From contig VXAI01000035.1 of NCBI GenBank assembly GCA_013399305.1, positions 5,903,003-5,967,002 of the forward strand: a stretch of 64,000 nucleotides of DNA, read 5' to 3'. The notes under the pieces were generated by a model. The model was given only the letters and a program-made list of their open reading frames with translations, ran no database searches and was not told where the DNA came from. The stretch comes from Rostratula benghalensis (lineage: Eukaryota; Chordata; Aves; Charadriiformes; Rostratulidae). Shown here piece after piece: positions 22,086 through 35,403 of the stretch (the first letter of the stretch is position 1; the number at the start of each line of letters is the position of its first letter). The position numbers and the translations under genes are program-made.

Positions 22086-24579
22086 TAAAGGAGCAATTGC
22101 CCTCTGGCAAACATACTGCGGTGTAAATGGAAACACGTATGTCAACAAGGAGCGTCCTGAGATGTGCTGGAGAGGAAATAGCTTACTTGATGTGAACTTC
22201 TGCTGGGAACCACCACAGCCTTTTCACTCTGTTCCCCCACCACCACCTGCTGGAGGTGCTGATGACCCCATGTACAGCAAGGTACTGTCAGAGAGGATCC
22301 CTGACCGCAGCCATGACCGCATCTCTACACAGCACCACTGCTGGTTGGGGGTAAGCTCATAGCTACTCACAGCTACAGCTGCTACTTTACTGCACCCACC
22401 TCAAAGCAAGCTGCATCACAGCTCCTCACAATATAAACACGTGTGACATTTCCACAGGTAGTTTCGCACACTCTTGAACTCAAAAAAAGAGCTTCAGAAA
22501 TAGCTGATAAGCATACACAAAAGTATCTAGAGCTCTTAGAGCTGAGTCCAGAAGCTGAACTTGAGTCCTCCACGAGCCCTGGTCTGTGCTTAAACTCAGA
22601 ATCCTTAATTTCACTTCCTGAATTGCATTGGTCAATATCCAAGTCTCTCAGAAGCATCTTTTCCTGGAATCTAAACTTATATAAACCATGTTTTTCAATG
22701 TCAGCCAGCCTTTTAAATGATCCAACCATCCAGTTGTATCTTCAGACATTTTCCAGAACATTCCCGGTGCTTTTGATCTTCTTTCTCGTTTAAGAGACAG
22801 CTTTAGGGAGGATGACAACAGGACGACAATAAGAACTATGATCTCCTTCCACAGACAAGGGGAAAATCCCATGATAAAAGAAAAGGAGCCAGTAGAGCAC
22901 TATCCACAGAGACTGTCAACACCGTTGCCCAAGCCTTTGGATGGTTGCTTGGGTGCTTTAACTGATTAGACATCTCTAGGTGGGGAGCCAAACATTCAGG
23001 AAGACCTATTCCATGTGTTGATCATTAAACCAAAATGGCCAGGTATACTGTGCACATACAACGGGGCTATGCTTACCCATGGCATTGCACCTTAACTGTC
23101 CAGGGTTTCCGAGGGGCCCAAGAGACACCAAAGGAAGCATCCCAGGTAAGTTTTTCTATGCTAAGGATTCAGCCTTTTTGGCTAACAGGATTTGTGTAGA
23201 CTGGTTTCTAAGGTCAGTGAAACAGAGAGAAGTGAAATGACTTAGTATCTATTCCTAGATGCCTTTTCCATGTCCAGTAGCACATAACACAAGCCTATGG
23301 TGCAGCTCAACCAAAAGAGTGTCTGGATCACTGCTCACCTTCATGATTCCATAGTTCAGTGCAGCTACTTCTCCTTCTGCCTGAAAACAGCCCATGTCAA
23401 CAGAAACACTTTTATCCCAGTATTAGTGCAGCCATAAGCAGGGTGTTACACCTCCTTAAATACCCAGTTGGGTTGCAGAGGTAACGTATTGGTAGAGTCA
23501 ATCTCTTAGACTACTACAAAATTAATCTATGCACCATCAAGGTACTGACAGCAAATCTATTAGCTGTTAAGCATGTTATTGCAGAGAAGCTGACACATGG
23601 TAACTTACACAGCGCTAAAATCCTCACAAGGACATGTTTAATACACAGCACTTTGTGGGTTGTAAGAGGCTGTTCCAAACAGCCATTCATCTTTCTTCAC
23701 TTCTGCTGTTGTGCCTTCCCTTTGAAGTGTTAAGGAACACTTTTCAGATATCCTCCATCACCCTGTCAAGTACAGATCACTACACGTGTGACCAGGATCA
23801 TTAATGCCTTTCTACAAAGACCTTTTGTCTATTAAAAAAAAACCCAACCCAAAACCTTTTAAATGTGCAGAATTCAACTCTTTGCATAAAGTCATGCTTG
23901 AAGATGGCTCAGAGATAAAGGGCTTCCTATAAACTCAGAAGACAGATGAAACTTCAGGCACAGACAACGAATCTTTTTGACATTTCAACATTTCTACTCC
24001 AGAACCCATAACAAACCTTCAAAAAACCATGTTGTTTTATTTTCACAAGGACACCAATTAGTCTGTGTTGTTTACATTGGTAATACTTGCAATGTATAAA
24101 CTTTCTTAGCATATGGCAAGTGAAAACAAATAACCTGTATCAGATATGCATTTTCTGTCAGAAGGGCAAAGGAAAACTAAGTGGCATTTCTGTAATAACT
24201 GCCTCTAGACTTCCTTTTGAGAATCTGGAGAAATGTTCAAAGGTTGAAACAGAAATGTATATGCTGACCCAAAAATAATGCTCCAGTGGGTATTTTCTCC
24301 AAGAGAGTAGTGTTGTTGTAGCTACAATAGTCTAGAAATAGAGGGACAGGGTTTCTAGACAATAAATAATCCTTTCCTGGATCAGCTGATACAGTTAAAG
24401 AAACCAAGACTTGGGCATACAGTTTTCTACATTCTATTCACATGAAGGACATCTTTCCTTGCACAGCTTTGATGCCAACTCTTGTAAGCTCTCCAATCAC
24501 CGATGTTTTCCAGTGGTTTCCTCTTGCTTCTCTCTGCCCTACCAACTGCCCAAGTAGTCCTGAGGGGGTGGTCTAAATG

Positions 24580-24683
24580 TTCAGGAGACCTGGGTCCTTT
24601 AATCACAAGCTCTTTGTAAGGCTTTAGGAAAGTTATGTGACATCTCTAAACACCCATTTGTCCATCACCTATACAGTGGGCTA
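24580..24683 (+). mobile_element. MIR-type SINE fragment
   Basis: It follows the MIR core consensus in order. 'caggagacctgggtccttt' corresponds to the GAGNCCTGGGTTC block. Then 'ggctttaggaaagttatgtg' matches GACCTTGGGCAAGTTACTTA, and 'acatctctaaacacccattt' matches ACCTCTCTGTGCCTCAGTTT. It ends with 'gtccatcacctatacagtgg', the counterpart of CCTCATCTGTAAAATGGG. MIR is a tRNA-derived SINE active early in amniote evolution, so the divergence is expected. This is the clearest of the MIR-like traces in the window. Confidence 0.62.
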
Positions 24684-24729
24684 AGTGCCGTCTTACCCAA
24701 GGGAAGAAGGGAAGCATGGGAAGGAGGAA

Positions 24730-24855
24730 GTGTTCAAGGCCAGGTTGGCTGGAGCTTTGAGCAAGTTGGTCTATTGGGAGGTGTCCCTGTCCATAGGACA
24801 GGGAACTAGAACTAGACAATCTTTAAGGTCCCTTCTAACCCAAACCTATGATATC
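24730..24855 (+). mobile_element. CR1 LINE 3' terminus, short copy
   Basis: Plus-strand CR1 tail of about 125 bases. It reads 'gtgttcaaggccaggttgg', 'gagctttgagcaagttggtc', 'gggaggtgtccctgtccat' and 'aatctttaaggtcccttcta', ending 'cccaaacctatgatatc', which retains a trace of the terminal ATGAT repeat. It is 5'-truncated just inside the 3' untranslated region and inserted about 45 bases beyond the MIR-type fragment. Confidence 0.92.
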
Positions 24856-26764
24856 AGCTCCCTGGGGCACTCTTCTGTTTCAGATGCAGATGCCTCACCA
24901 GGCTGCTGAGGGAGCCAGAGAAGAACAGAAAAGTCACCTGAAGGTATGGTAAGTCACAGTCCCTAGGGGTTTTAGTGATTTTTTTCTCATCCCTGAACTT
25001 TCATCCTACTGCTCTGGAACTCATTGATTGATTTAAATGCATTGCTGCATCAGTATACAAACATGCATCCCCTTCCTGCACCACAATATAACCCAAGAAA
25101 TAATTTCCTTTTGAATTGGAGAGAATAATCTGATTCTTCAGGAAAAGACCAGCATTACTGGATTTTAAGGCAGTAAGTGTATCAGAAACTTCTACAAAAA
25201 GGGAGCTATAGAGCTGGGCAGCCACTGAATAACATAGGACTCTCATAGTCACGAGCAATCTATGCAGGTAATTTTTAAATAGCCCATTTTCTGAGCACAA
25301 GGTATTGGTCTCATTTTAGCCTTGTGCTAAAGAAGTGTTTCAAAGACAGATGCAGAGAGCTGTTTGCTCAGCGTTCTTAAGCCAAACAAACAGTTGCATA
25401 CTCTTACCTTACATAAATCTCATCTTAAGGGTCTGGCCAAGAAAAATATTTTCCTAGCTAGTTTGTTATGAAAATATTTGAATAAAAGAAACAACATCAA
25501 TAACTTATGTAAAAACTTCAACCTCTAATCAGCTGAGCTTTAATAAGGTTTGAGATAACAGCACACACATTTTGCCAAGAGTATAAAATAATCATAAAAT
25601 ATTATAATTGATATGCTGTTCTGGTTTATTACAGCTCACAAACTAGATAGTTGATCAGATGGAAGAAAACAATTTGGACCTTGTGTGAACATATTGTAGT
25701 ATTTAATAGGCATTATTTGGATTTGGGGAATTTCTGTGAGGGTTTTTGTTAAACTGGGGGGGGGNGGCATTGGTTTGATGTGGGGGGATTTTATTATTTT
25801 AATAGCCTGTACAAATTGGGCCAAAGACTGAAATCTCTCTGAAATCAAATGAAACTACTTATGGCACAAAGATCTGGCCCATGGTGTTTTGAAAGAAGTA
25901 GAGATGGCAGAGCTTAATTCCTGCTCAAACGAAACCCTCAGAATAGAAGAAGGGGGGAGGGAAAACCCCGAACTGCAAATAAACCCTTGACAATAAGTTA
26001 CACCACGTTGTTTCCTTTTTGGAAGGTAGTGAGCTGCAAATAATTGCTAATAAAAGGTTCACTGTGTTTGGTGAATACAAATCTTTATTTAGTGGCTGCA
26101 GAGCAAGTCTTTTTCTTGCTCTCTTGACAGTTTAACTACACGCCAACAATATTTGCTTAAAGTCTTTGGCTCCATTAATCTCAAGCCCTGCTACACCAAT
26201 TGCCAAAGCTGATGACAAACCCCAGTTAGCTTGGATCATCTACTTGCCCATGACAGTATTTTTCCCATGACATTAAAAGGATGGTTTTTTCCCCCCCTAA
26301 AGAGGGCACAAGTCTACAGATTCTCAAGAAGGTTTGAAAGGATAAGTCTATGGCTTAAGGTGACTGATAGAGATAGCTGGGGACTACATGGAGACAAGGA
26401 GGAAGAATACCCTTGCACTCTAATTGGCTTTTTTGTTTGCTCACAGTTGCTTCTAATATGGACAGATCTCCATGAGAAAACACAAAATTAGCACCTGTTA
26501 GGACAACTTAACCTTCAGGGAGAAAAGCAAACATCCTTGGCTTGTCAAGATTTTGAAACAAAGGTTACAAAGGAGGCGATTTCATTTCTGGATTGTTTTA
26601 ACCCCTTCTTGCAAGACGCTGCAGCTAATTAACAAAGGTCCAGCACTGATTGTTAGTGATGCTCTTCTGAAATACAGTACATGAAGCAGCACCACAAAAT
26701 GTGGGACTAATTAACAATATCGTCATAGCCTGGGCATCAAACAAGGAAAGTAGGTGCACGTTAA

Positions 26765-26840
26765 ACTTATTATCAAGGGAAACTGAGGTACAGAAAGAAA
26801 TACAACCACTTATGCTCTGCTCTCTTGTGACTGGCAAAGT
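26765..26840 (-). mobile_element. Possible MIR-core trace
   Basis: 'ttattatcaagggaaactga' followed by 'ggtacagaaagaaatacaac' and 'cttgtgactgg' resembles the reverse-complement MIR segment with GAGGAAACTGAGGCACAGAGAGG. The match is confined to about 40 good bases, so chance similarity is a real alternative. Confidence 0.3.
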
Positions 26841-28058
26841 TACAAAGAGACATTCACCAGTTTTCTCCATTTTGAGTCCTACAACTTAATAGAGAAGAAC
26901 TTCAAAGCACCACTGCTTTAGCTATTTTTACAGGTACCCTCACTCAAATAGCTGATGAGAGGCAAATGGGGCTGCTTCATTAATGTTTTGGCAGCCTGAG
27001 TTACAGGGAATTGAAAGAGATGCCTTGGGCTTGTCATTCAAAGTAACCCTTGGGTAATCTTTGCAAGCTCTGCTATAGAGGAGCTCTCTTTCCTATGACT
27101 TCAGCTGTCAGCCTGGTCTGGAAGGCCCCATTTATCCCAGACAGACGCTCTCTTCTTACATCCCAGTTTGGATTTACACGTGACTATAATAATGTCATGT
27201 GCTCCTGAGCCAACACCAGCCTTTTTCTGAACTCCCAGATAGCCAGACTCCCTCGGTATGAGAGAGCATGGCCATGTTGTCTTCTGAAACCGTATTAGGA
27301 AGTGGGATGTGGGGCATCAGCAATACCTTTCCTCCAGCCCAGCCCAGCCAAGCAAGAACAGCACCACCTGGAAGATGGCTGTTCTCCTCTCCCCACCACA
27401 CACCTACATTTCCTAAGGAGGTGCAACAATGCTTTGTGCCCACTCACTCTGCTGAGTGACACCAAGCTCAAGATGCCTCTCTAGACAGGAACAGCGTCCA
27501 GTAATGACCTCTCATTTTCTTCTTGCTTCAGAAAAAAACTTCTCAGAGGCAGAAAATTCCAAGCAAACCCAGCAATTAAAAATGGGTTCTGTGTCTTTTT
27601 TCCTGACTCATCAGCAGGTGCTTTGGTCAAAGCCACCGCTGCCTTGACCAGGCACCTCTCCCAGAAGCTTGCTTCCGCAGGCAGGTGCCAAAACACTGAA
27701 TTTGGTGGGAAATAGAAGAGATCTAATGGAAAAGCTGAGAAAGAAAAGAGAAGCGCTTCCAAGTGAAAGCTGTGGTATTCAGCCGTGGCTCTGGACAATG
27801 CAAGCAGGGTACTTACTATATATACCTGGCTAACAATAACATCACCTCCATCACCCTCCCTGTGGCTTGTTCTTGATAGATAATGACTTGATTAAGCTAA
27901 GGGCTTCAGTGAAACTATTCATATGTGAGAGCATAAAGCCTGCGCAGAACTCTGCAGGACAGCGACCTCAGCAAGTAAATTGAACTAAAGTGATTGTAAA
28001 TGAGCTAACATCTTTCACTTAACACTGCCTCCTGTTACTCTCCAACAGAGGCACCAAC

Positions 28059-28074
28059 CTCTCTCTCTCTCTCT
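28059..28074 (+). repeat. (CT)8 microsatellite
   Basis: Eight perfect CT dinucleotides, bounded by accaac and ggaatc. A simple repeat likely to vary between individuals. Confidence 0.95.
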
Positions 28075-28483
28075 GGAATCTTCCACTTCTCTGTCAAAAC
28101 CACAAGCATCTCCCAATTTTTCTACACTTTAACCCCGGAGGGGTTCACACTGTAGCTAACAGCCTCCGAGAGGACTGTAATAAAAACTGAATGAGTCTTT
28201 GTTCTATATTGCAGATTAAAGAGAACAATCCGCAGTACAAATGTAAAATAGCTTTCCTGAGTTTTCTTTCCTCTTTCCTCCCTCCCTTTTTGAATAATCG
28301 GTATCTGCATGTGAAGGTTCAATGTCACCAAACATGAGGCTTGTGTACAAAAGCACAAGATCCTTGACTAAAGCACAGCATACTTAACAGCTCAAAAGCA
28401 ATTGTTGTAAAACTTCATGGAATTGTGCCTGGCAATCGTATTTTATTGTCGTTTGTACAGGGAAGCTTCAGCATTTTCTGGGC

Positions 28484-28525
28484 TTTTTTTTTTTTGCCTT
28501 TTTTTTTTTCGCTTTTTTTTTTTTT
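28484..28525 (+). repeat. Interrupted poly(T) tract
   Basis: Three T runs (12, 11 and 13 bases) separated by gcc and cgc. It reads as poly-Lys-like on the minus strand, which explains the open frames there. Confidence 0.92.
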
Positions 28526-29140
28526 ACCTTGGGAAAGTGGTGGATATTTGATGAAGAAACTCAAGCTCAGGAGTTCATGGCCATATTTACTGTTTTCTCC
28601 AGAATGTACATATTTTATACAAAATACAACCCAGGTGTTCGTAAGAGAAACACTTTCCATTTATTCAGGTAAGAATATAGCCCAAGGTCATATAAAAGCT
28701 TGTCACTGAAGTTTACACTGACTGTGGTGCAATAAATAAAGGTCCAGTTTGACACAGCATTGAATATTTTTGTGCTCTGAACCTCAAATCTTTACACAAG
28801 AAAAGGTAGGAAGGACAAAACAGAGCCCTGAGGCCACAAATCCCTTGGAATTCAAGAAACCCAGAATCTGCTCCTTCCACAGCAAGAATTTAAATTTTCA
28901 ATCCTCTTCATCTAAGAAAAGGTCCTTAACCACCACCTCACTACCCTGCCTCTCCAATCCCAGCATAGAGATTTCTTGCCAGGTGGGTGAATTATACACT
29001 TATGTCACCTTTACCCCCTTCTTTCCAAGGATCCATTGAATAGAAACATACAGCGAAGGGGAAGAACAGAAGACCACATTTTGTAAAAAGCCTTTATGTA
29101 GCAACACTAGAAGAGGGGAAAGGCCGTTTCCCCCTGGTGA

Positions 29141-29541
29141 ACCATGGAATTGTCAGAGTTGGAAGGGACCTCTAGAGATCATCCAGTCCAACTCCCTTGC
29201 TAAAGCAGGATTGCCCAGAGCACATTACTCAGGACTGCATCCAGGCGGGTCTTGAAAACCTCCAGGGGAGATTCCATGACCTCCTTGGACAGCCTGTTCC
29301 AGTGCTCTGTCACCCTCACTGCAAAGAAGGTTTTCCTCATATTTGAATGGAATCTCCTATGTTCCAGCTTGTGCCCTTTGCTCCTCGTCCTGTCACTGGG
29401 AACCACTGAAAAAAGTCTGTCTCCGTACTCCTTCAACCCACCCTTCAGATACTTGTAAGCATTAATAAGGTCTCTCCTCAGCCTTCTCTTCTCCAGGCTG
29501 AAGAGTCCTAACTCTCTCAGCTTTTCCTCATAAGGGAGATG
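29141..29541 (-). mobile_element. CR1 LINE 3' end with open reverse-transcriptase tail
   Basis: On the minus strand this is the last part of CR1 ORF2 plus a short 3' tail. The frame from about 29541 down to the stop at 29200 is uninterrupted for about 113 codons. It contains the family motifs [47 protein letters not shown] and RVTEHWNRL, and ends LWAILL. Plus-strand anchors are 'gttggaagggacctctagag' and 'attactcaggactgcatcc'. The endonuclease and catalytic reverse-transcriptase domains are absent because the copy is 5'-truncated, so it cannot transpose. The open frame suggests it is younger than the copy at 1841-2365. Confidence 0.96.
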
Positions 29542-31089
29542 ATTTGGGGAAGGAAGAGAAAAAGCAGGATGCTGGCAGGGCTTGCAGCTCCCATCCCCCA
29601 GCACCACGCACACAGGACATGAGGAGGTAGAGCCGCAGGTTTGACTGTAGCAAGCTCAATGCTCACCAAGGGATGTCCTTCAGCGCTCTGCCAGCACACC
29701 ACCAGCTGAGGAGATATGATCTCGTACACCACGTCTGTCTAGGCACAACTTTCACAGCAGGGAGGACATTCCTACCCCATCAGTTCTATGCCCAGTGTGG
29801 TACAACACACCACCATGCGTGCTCAGACAAAATACTGCTCCAGCAGCAACAGCCAGCAAGGAAACACCTCCACAGCCTGGGACACCCTGCATCGCCCTGC
29901 CTGAGGCATAAACAAGGATGCAGGAGCAGGTGGCTGAAGCTCTGTGGGCCAATGGGAAAAGAAGTCCCAGGAAAGCAGAGTTTTGCTTTCCAGATGGAGC
30001 TGAGCACATCTGGGGGAGGCAGCACCTCTCAGCAGAGGGGCTTTTCCTCCAAGCAGGAGCGCTACGGAAGTGACACCCTGGAAAGCGTTCTGCACGCATC
30101 TTCTCACCTCTCCGCTGAATATGCTCAGAAGCATATGGCACGTCCACAAATGGCAGTTTTAAACAAGTTTAGGGTGGGTTTTTTTAATGCTGGGGATCCT
30201 TATCTGGACACCAGCTGTTAGTGCACATGAGGGTTTAAAACAGCCTTTCTGGCACTGGGAGCAACAATGTGCTGTTTCTTTGCCTTAGAAGAAAGAACAT
30301 ATACATATAGATGGCCAGCTAAAGTAGACAAATGAAAAGACCTAGATAAAGTGAAACACATGACTAGAAAGCATTTCTATCTACCAAGCAGTCTGTGCAA
30401 GCTGGGACTGCCACAACTCCGGGTTGTCCTCTATGCACTCCTTTTTTCCTCCCTAGAAATGGTCATGCAGACGCAATATCACATCATCAGAAATTTCAGA
30501 ACATCCCTCAGCCTGAGGAAATAAAATTCACTTATTTCCTCTCCAGTGCCTACGCGCTAATTATATGATCTATGTGTGTATGTTCTGTGCACCATAAATC
30601 CTGCATAGCCAGTACCTGTCAGACAAGCTATACATATGGGTGTATATTTATATATTTTTTTCTGTGTGGAAGGAAACCTTAGTAATCACTAAGGCATGAC
30701 CACACAGCTGGAAGTGATCTCAAGACATCCAGTCCCCTCTACAGCAGCATCTCTATCTTCTGCTCCTCCTCACCACCAACCCCTCTCATGGTTAAATTTA
30801 AATTAAAAAAAAAAAAAAATTAAAATAAGAACAACAAAAAAATCCAAAAACACACAATGACACACCACACCAAAACTTCTTCCAGCTTTTACAATGAGGA
30901 AGTAAGAGAGACACACGGAGGGACTCGTCCTAAATTTCTGGGGGTGTCCATGGGCACAGTGATCCCTGCTGTCTACCACTATGCTCGGATCACTCCCCAT
31001 CCCCTTGCACCCCCATGGTCTCTCCCCAACCAGCAAAGAACTCACCAGCCTTGGAGGGCTCCAACTGCAATGTACAGAGTAAGAATAAA

Positions 31090-31140
31090 GACATATATAT
31101 ACACACATTTTTATATATAAGTACACACACATCTATAAAA
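31090..31140 (+). repeat. TA/CA microsatellite-like stretch
   Basis: Short 'catatatatacacacat', 'tttatatataag' and 'acacacacatc' blocks form a degenerate alternating purine-pyrimidine stretch. Confidence 0.75.
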
Positions 31141-31819
31141 ATCACAGAGACTTTGGAAGGTGGGAGGGAAGAAGGAAGAGGGAAATCCCTCCTTTCATCT
31201 GGACCTAAATGGGAAGACCTGGGTTGCACTGGAAGTGAGATTTCAGAAACGTAAGGAATGAATGGTCTGCTTTGTCTCCGCAGCTTTGATATATCAGTTT
31301 CTTCAGTGACAGACTTGTTAATCTTTCCAATGTTGCTTTTTCAAAAAAGACAAACACAGTGGATAAATGCGAAGGGCCAACCACATCCCCTCCCATAGGA
31401 AGTCTCGCCACATGGGCAATTCTTCCAAGTAAAGAAAACAGCCCACTTTATTTACAGGGTAAATCATTTTGACTTATCTTGCCGGGGTTTGCTCATAGCA
31501 AACTGACAGTTTCCCCCTGTTGCACAGTAAATGGCTGACGGGGAAAATGTTTTCCTTCCCACCATGTAGAAACAACCAGCCAGAAAGGAGGAGGGGTTGG
31601 GGACTTCATTTTTCTAATACTCCATTAATGTTCTCCTAGCTGACAATCACTGCAAAGGCCTGAACTCACCACTCCAGGCAGCTCGAGCAAGAAACCTGAG
31701 TCTCTATAGGGATTTTTGGCTAAGTACATTGACTCAAGTTAGAACTTTTGGTCTTAAAGGGTAAGGTAGCCTTAAAAATTATTTTCAAGTAAGTGCCATT
31801 ACTCTAGGAAACAACAACG

Positions 31820-31836
31820 AAAAAAAAAAAAAAAAA
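31820..31836 (+). repeat. Poly(A) run, 17 bases
   Basis: Uninterrupted A17 followed by gccccacaacc. No retroposed body is recognised upstream. Confidence 0.9.
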
Positions 31837-34800
31837 GCCCCACAACCAATAAACCAACAACCTAAAATTTCTCCTTTTCTCAAGAATCCTGTTTAAATCC
31901 TTCCCATCAAGAAATGATTATGTTTTTGTCACCTAAAATGACAGGATAGCAAGGGTAGGAATTTTTTAAAGGTGCAGTATTCCCAAGCAGATTCATTAAT
32001 TTATTTTTCTTTTCATATACATTTTTTCCCATGACAATCTACTGATACATCTGCTTGTTTGTGGTTTGGGGTTTTTTGGGGTTTTTTTAAGTGTACATCC
32101 TAAATACAAAACCAAATCTGTATCCAATGCAAATTGCTATTTTCTTGCAGATGAAAGATTGCAGCTCAGGGGTGTAACCAGGACCAATCTTTCTTCTATG
32201 GAAATCAGTGAGATCTTAGGACACCACCTTCAAAAATTCAATCCACTTCACCTGCTCTCATCCAAATTACAGTAGTGGCTGCCCTGGCTTTTTAAATCCA
32301 GCCAGCTCTCCAAGAATATTTTTCCTTGTGCCACCTCATAAAGAAAAATATGAGCCCTACAAAGACCAAAAAAACTTTGGGGGAAGAGTTGGATTTCTTA
32401 CCATGTCAGGTGAGATGCTGAGGAAGTATTGAAGTGCTGAAGGTGTGCTCATCAAAAACAGGAAGGCCAGGATTGAGCCAGGCAGGGCAGGGCAGCGCTG
32501 GGGTGGGTTTGCTTTGGGATGGAAAGAGAAGAGCGTTTCTCCCACCACAACTGCACCGTGGCATTGACATAAGCCACCCCACACAGACTCTGTTAATGAT
32601 TCTAGTCGGCTAAATTGGGGTGAACTGGAAGCGCAAAAGTCAGTCTCGCTGGTTTCAACAGTGATTGCAAGAGGATGTGAGTACGGGCTTAAGTGTTTTC
32701 CACAACAGCAAGCTAAATAAACCATCTAAGATGCCAGCCATCACACAAATAACACGGAGAAATCCACCAAAACTTTTAGACGCCCTACACGCGCTCACAA
32801 AAAGAGCAAGAGAGGAATTGTGTAATCTTAGCCCAGCAGGTTAAGAAGTGTGCATGTTCCACATCCCCAACAATATCTTATTTAGGAGAGACATCAATCA
32901 AGGCTAGACCTCAGGCAAAATCCATGTAATTGCAATGATTTATACCTTTTGACACTCCAGTCTGCTGACACTGGAAAGACAATGTGCATCGGCGTATGCT
33001 GCAAATATCCACTAACACATTTTTCTGGTTTTGAGGGGTTAGAAATATGAAAACATATGTTCTGATTTATAAACTGAAGGTCAAACATGCAGGTGTTAAT
33101 GGCTTTTTCCCTGAGATTTTCAACTCCAGGCAGACCTGTGTATGAACGACCAATTAAAAAATAGAAAATAGCACAGCATAATGGTGTTCCCATCATCTCA
33201 TAGTAACAAAATAGCACAGCAAAATTAGAAACACAGACCTTTCCAACAGGACTCAACCTCCAGGTAAGAAAACAACTTGGGATCCTGCTCGAATCCAACA
33301 AATGCTTCTGCTTTGACCTTAAATGGTGTGATTTACAGTAATAATAAATATTTTAAGGACCTTTCCAATTTAAATGGCTGAAAGTTGAAAGTTTTCACTA
33401 GTACAGTTAGTTGAATGATTAAAAGTAACTATAACCCTGCTGGTACTAATGAAGGCTGCACAAAGGTTCAGATTGCCTAATAGGTACATTTTTCCTTGTT
33501 GGTGTTTTTCCTTCGTTGTTCTAATATTCCCTTTGGGTCCCATCTGCACAGGTAAATTTATGATCTTGAGGATTATCCTGAAATATGGGTTCTATCTAAA
33601 CTGGGCTAAGAGCCCAGGCAGGTAAATACAGGCATATCATAGGTTCTCATATGGTTCAGCCGTCCCCATGGCCCAGTCAGGAACATCGTGCTGCCCAATA
33701 ATTGTGTAGGTTAGGACTTCACCACTGCTTGCTCTGCTGGTCTACATGACACAAGAGGATCAGTCCTGGGCCAGTTCTCCGATTTTCATCTCTGGTCCCA
33801 TGAAACACAGCAACAACCACTGAAGGTGCTTTCTAAGTTATGGCCAGAGAAAGACAGTGCCAAACAAGCAGCTCAAGCTCTCCATTCTTACGTGAAGCTA
33901 GTTTTGAAGGACTGAGTTGCTCTCTGGAGAGTTTTTCTTTGCTGTCTAGAGATGAAACCCAAGTTATTCCAACTGAGATGTCACAGCCAAGGGCCTCTAT
34001 GGGGAAAATCCAGGCCTTTATGTCCAATCTTCTGCCCATAACACATCCACATTCTTCATGGACACCTCCAGTGTCCCTGAGGTTGCTTTCATGTCAATCC
34101 GTGTCTACTTCAGGTCAATGCTGCTCTTCTCATGGCCCACAATGTACAGAAGGCACACTACTTGCAGAGGTGCAAAAGAACCACAGAAGCATGGATCTAT
34201 TTGCTGAAAAGGGTACCTGGAGATTGACCAGCAGAATTATTCCCAACCCCAGAGCAGGTCAGCCACTAGCTAAAGCCTCCAGGGGTGTTTTAGGTCCTGA
34301 TCCAATTGTTGGTCGGGTTTTTCAGTCTGTGTTTTGGGGGTTTTCTGTCAGTTTCTCACAGGGTGGTGATCCTACAAACTTCCTAGGTACCTGCTCCAGT
34401 ATCGCACCACCCCTCTGAGCTAAGAAACTTATCAGAAAAACTGATAAGAAAAGATGGATGCATCCAGGTGTGCAAAGTACAAATGAACATTTGAGAATTG
34501 GCCCGGTTTTCCATTGCAACAGGTGGCTCACATCACACAAAGGCACACAACTATGATACTTATTGTGTCATGTGTTTTTTTTTCTTTAAGGCTGGTTAGT
34601 CCTTTGGTTTACATAGTCTGAGAAACACTGCCCAAAGCTGCCTGAAAAAAACAAACCATACACCATTTCTTCCTGTTTTAAAGGGTATTTTCCCATCAGG
34701 TAACATAACTTATAATTAAGCCAAAGATTTGTGAAGACTGCAAGTCAATATTGCCTTGAGACCACAGAATTGTTGAAAATTATTGTTTTAATGGGGATTC

Positions 34801-35403
34801 AAAGTGGTTTTGCATCATTATATCAATATATAAATCAGCTACACATTTTAAAAAAATTCAGCTGGCCACATAATTCCCAGCAAGTCTAGCTTCTAGAAAC
34901 AGCGCCATGAAGAAAAAGCCATCATTTTCAATCCCAGTAAAAACATGGTATATGTGGTAGAAACTATAACCAAAGAAAGCTAGAGAACATCCTTTAAAAA
35001 CATTCCAAACATCGTTCTTTTTCATGCCATTAGAGATGATTTTTTCTATTTCTTGTGAGGCACTCTGCTGTTTTGCTTATAATTCCTCAGGGACCAGTGA
35101 CCTCATGAAGAAAAACAACCAGGACAGAATTAGCCTTTATTTATATATTAATAGCTCTACCTCCAGCAGTAGCAGATACAATTTTGAGTCAAAAATCATA
35201 ATTTGTGGCTGTTTGGATAGCAACACTCTTGCAAAGTTGTGGTAGCAGGAATTGCCGGGGAAGGCTGCATTGCGGTTACCAATCACTGCATTTATTAACA
35301 ATGGGATCCAAAAATTAAGCTCGCACTCCAAAACAAAGGAAAGCCAGGAAGATCCCTTGCATTCCCTGTATTTTATATCAAACCTTAAAGGTAAAGTCAT
35401 AGC

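Larger units (their letters stand above)
20781..24579. other. Non-coding unique sequence
   Basis: This contains a 24-base poly(A) run (20903-20926) and a GA-rich stretch (21815-22085). Overlapping open frames of about 115 codons occur on both strands at 22382-22793; neither resembles a known family. No other signal is seen. Confidence 0.6.
24856..29140. other. Non-coding unique sequence
   Basis: No supported gene. It contains a 9-G run interrupted by an undetermined base (N at 25765), a weak MIR-like trace (26765-26840), a (CT)8 microsatellite and an interrupted T-tract. The 25500-25800 and 27980-28460 stretches are AT-rich without a recognisable element. Confidence 0.6.

Noticed and set aside
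22382..22793. Overlapping frames of about 115 codons on both strands
   Set aside because: Neither peptide resembles a known family, and overlapping frames on opposite strands point to composition rather than coding.
29673..30221. 182-codon plus-strand frame in a GC-richer stretch beside CR1
   Set aside because: No domain, no splice-site context, and competing frames of similar length on the other strand.
32060..32090. Telomere-like G/T tract (ttggggttttttggggtttt)
   Set aside because: Only two G4 runs, no tandem TTAGGG units; ordinary G/T low complexity.
33840..34418. 192-codon plus-strand frame
   Set aside because: Ser/Pro-rich without recognisable motifs; no evidence of an exon.
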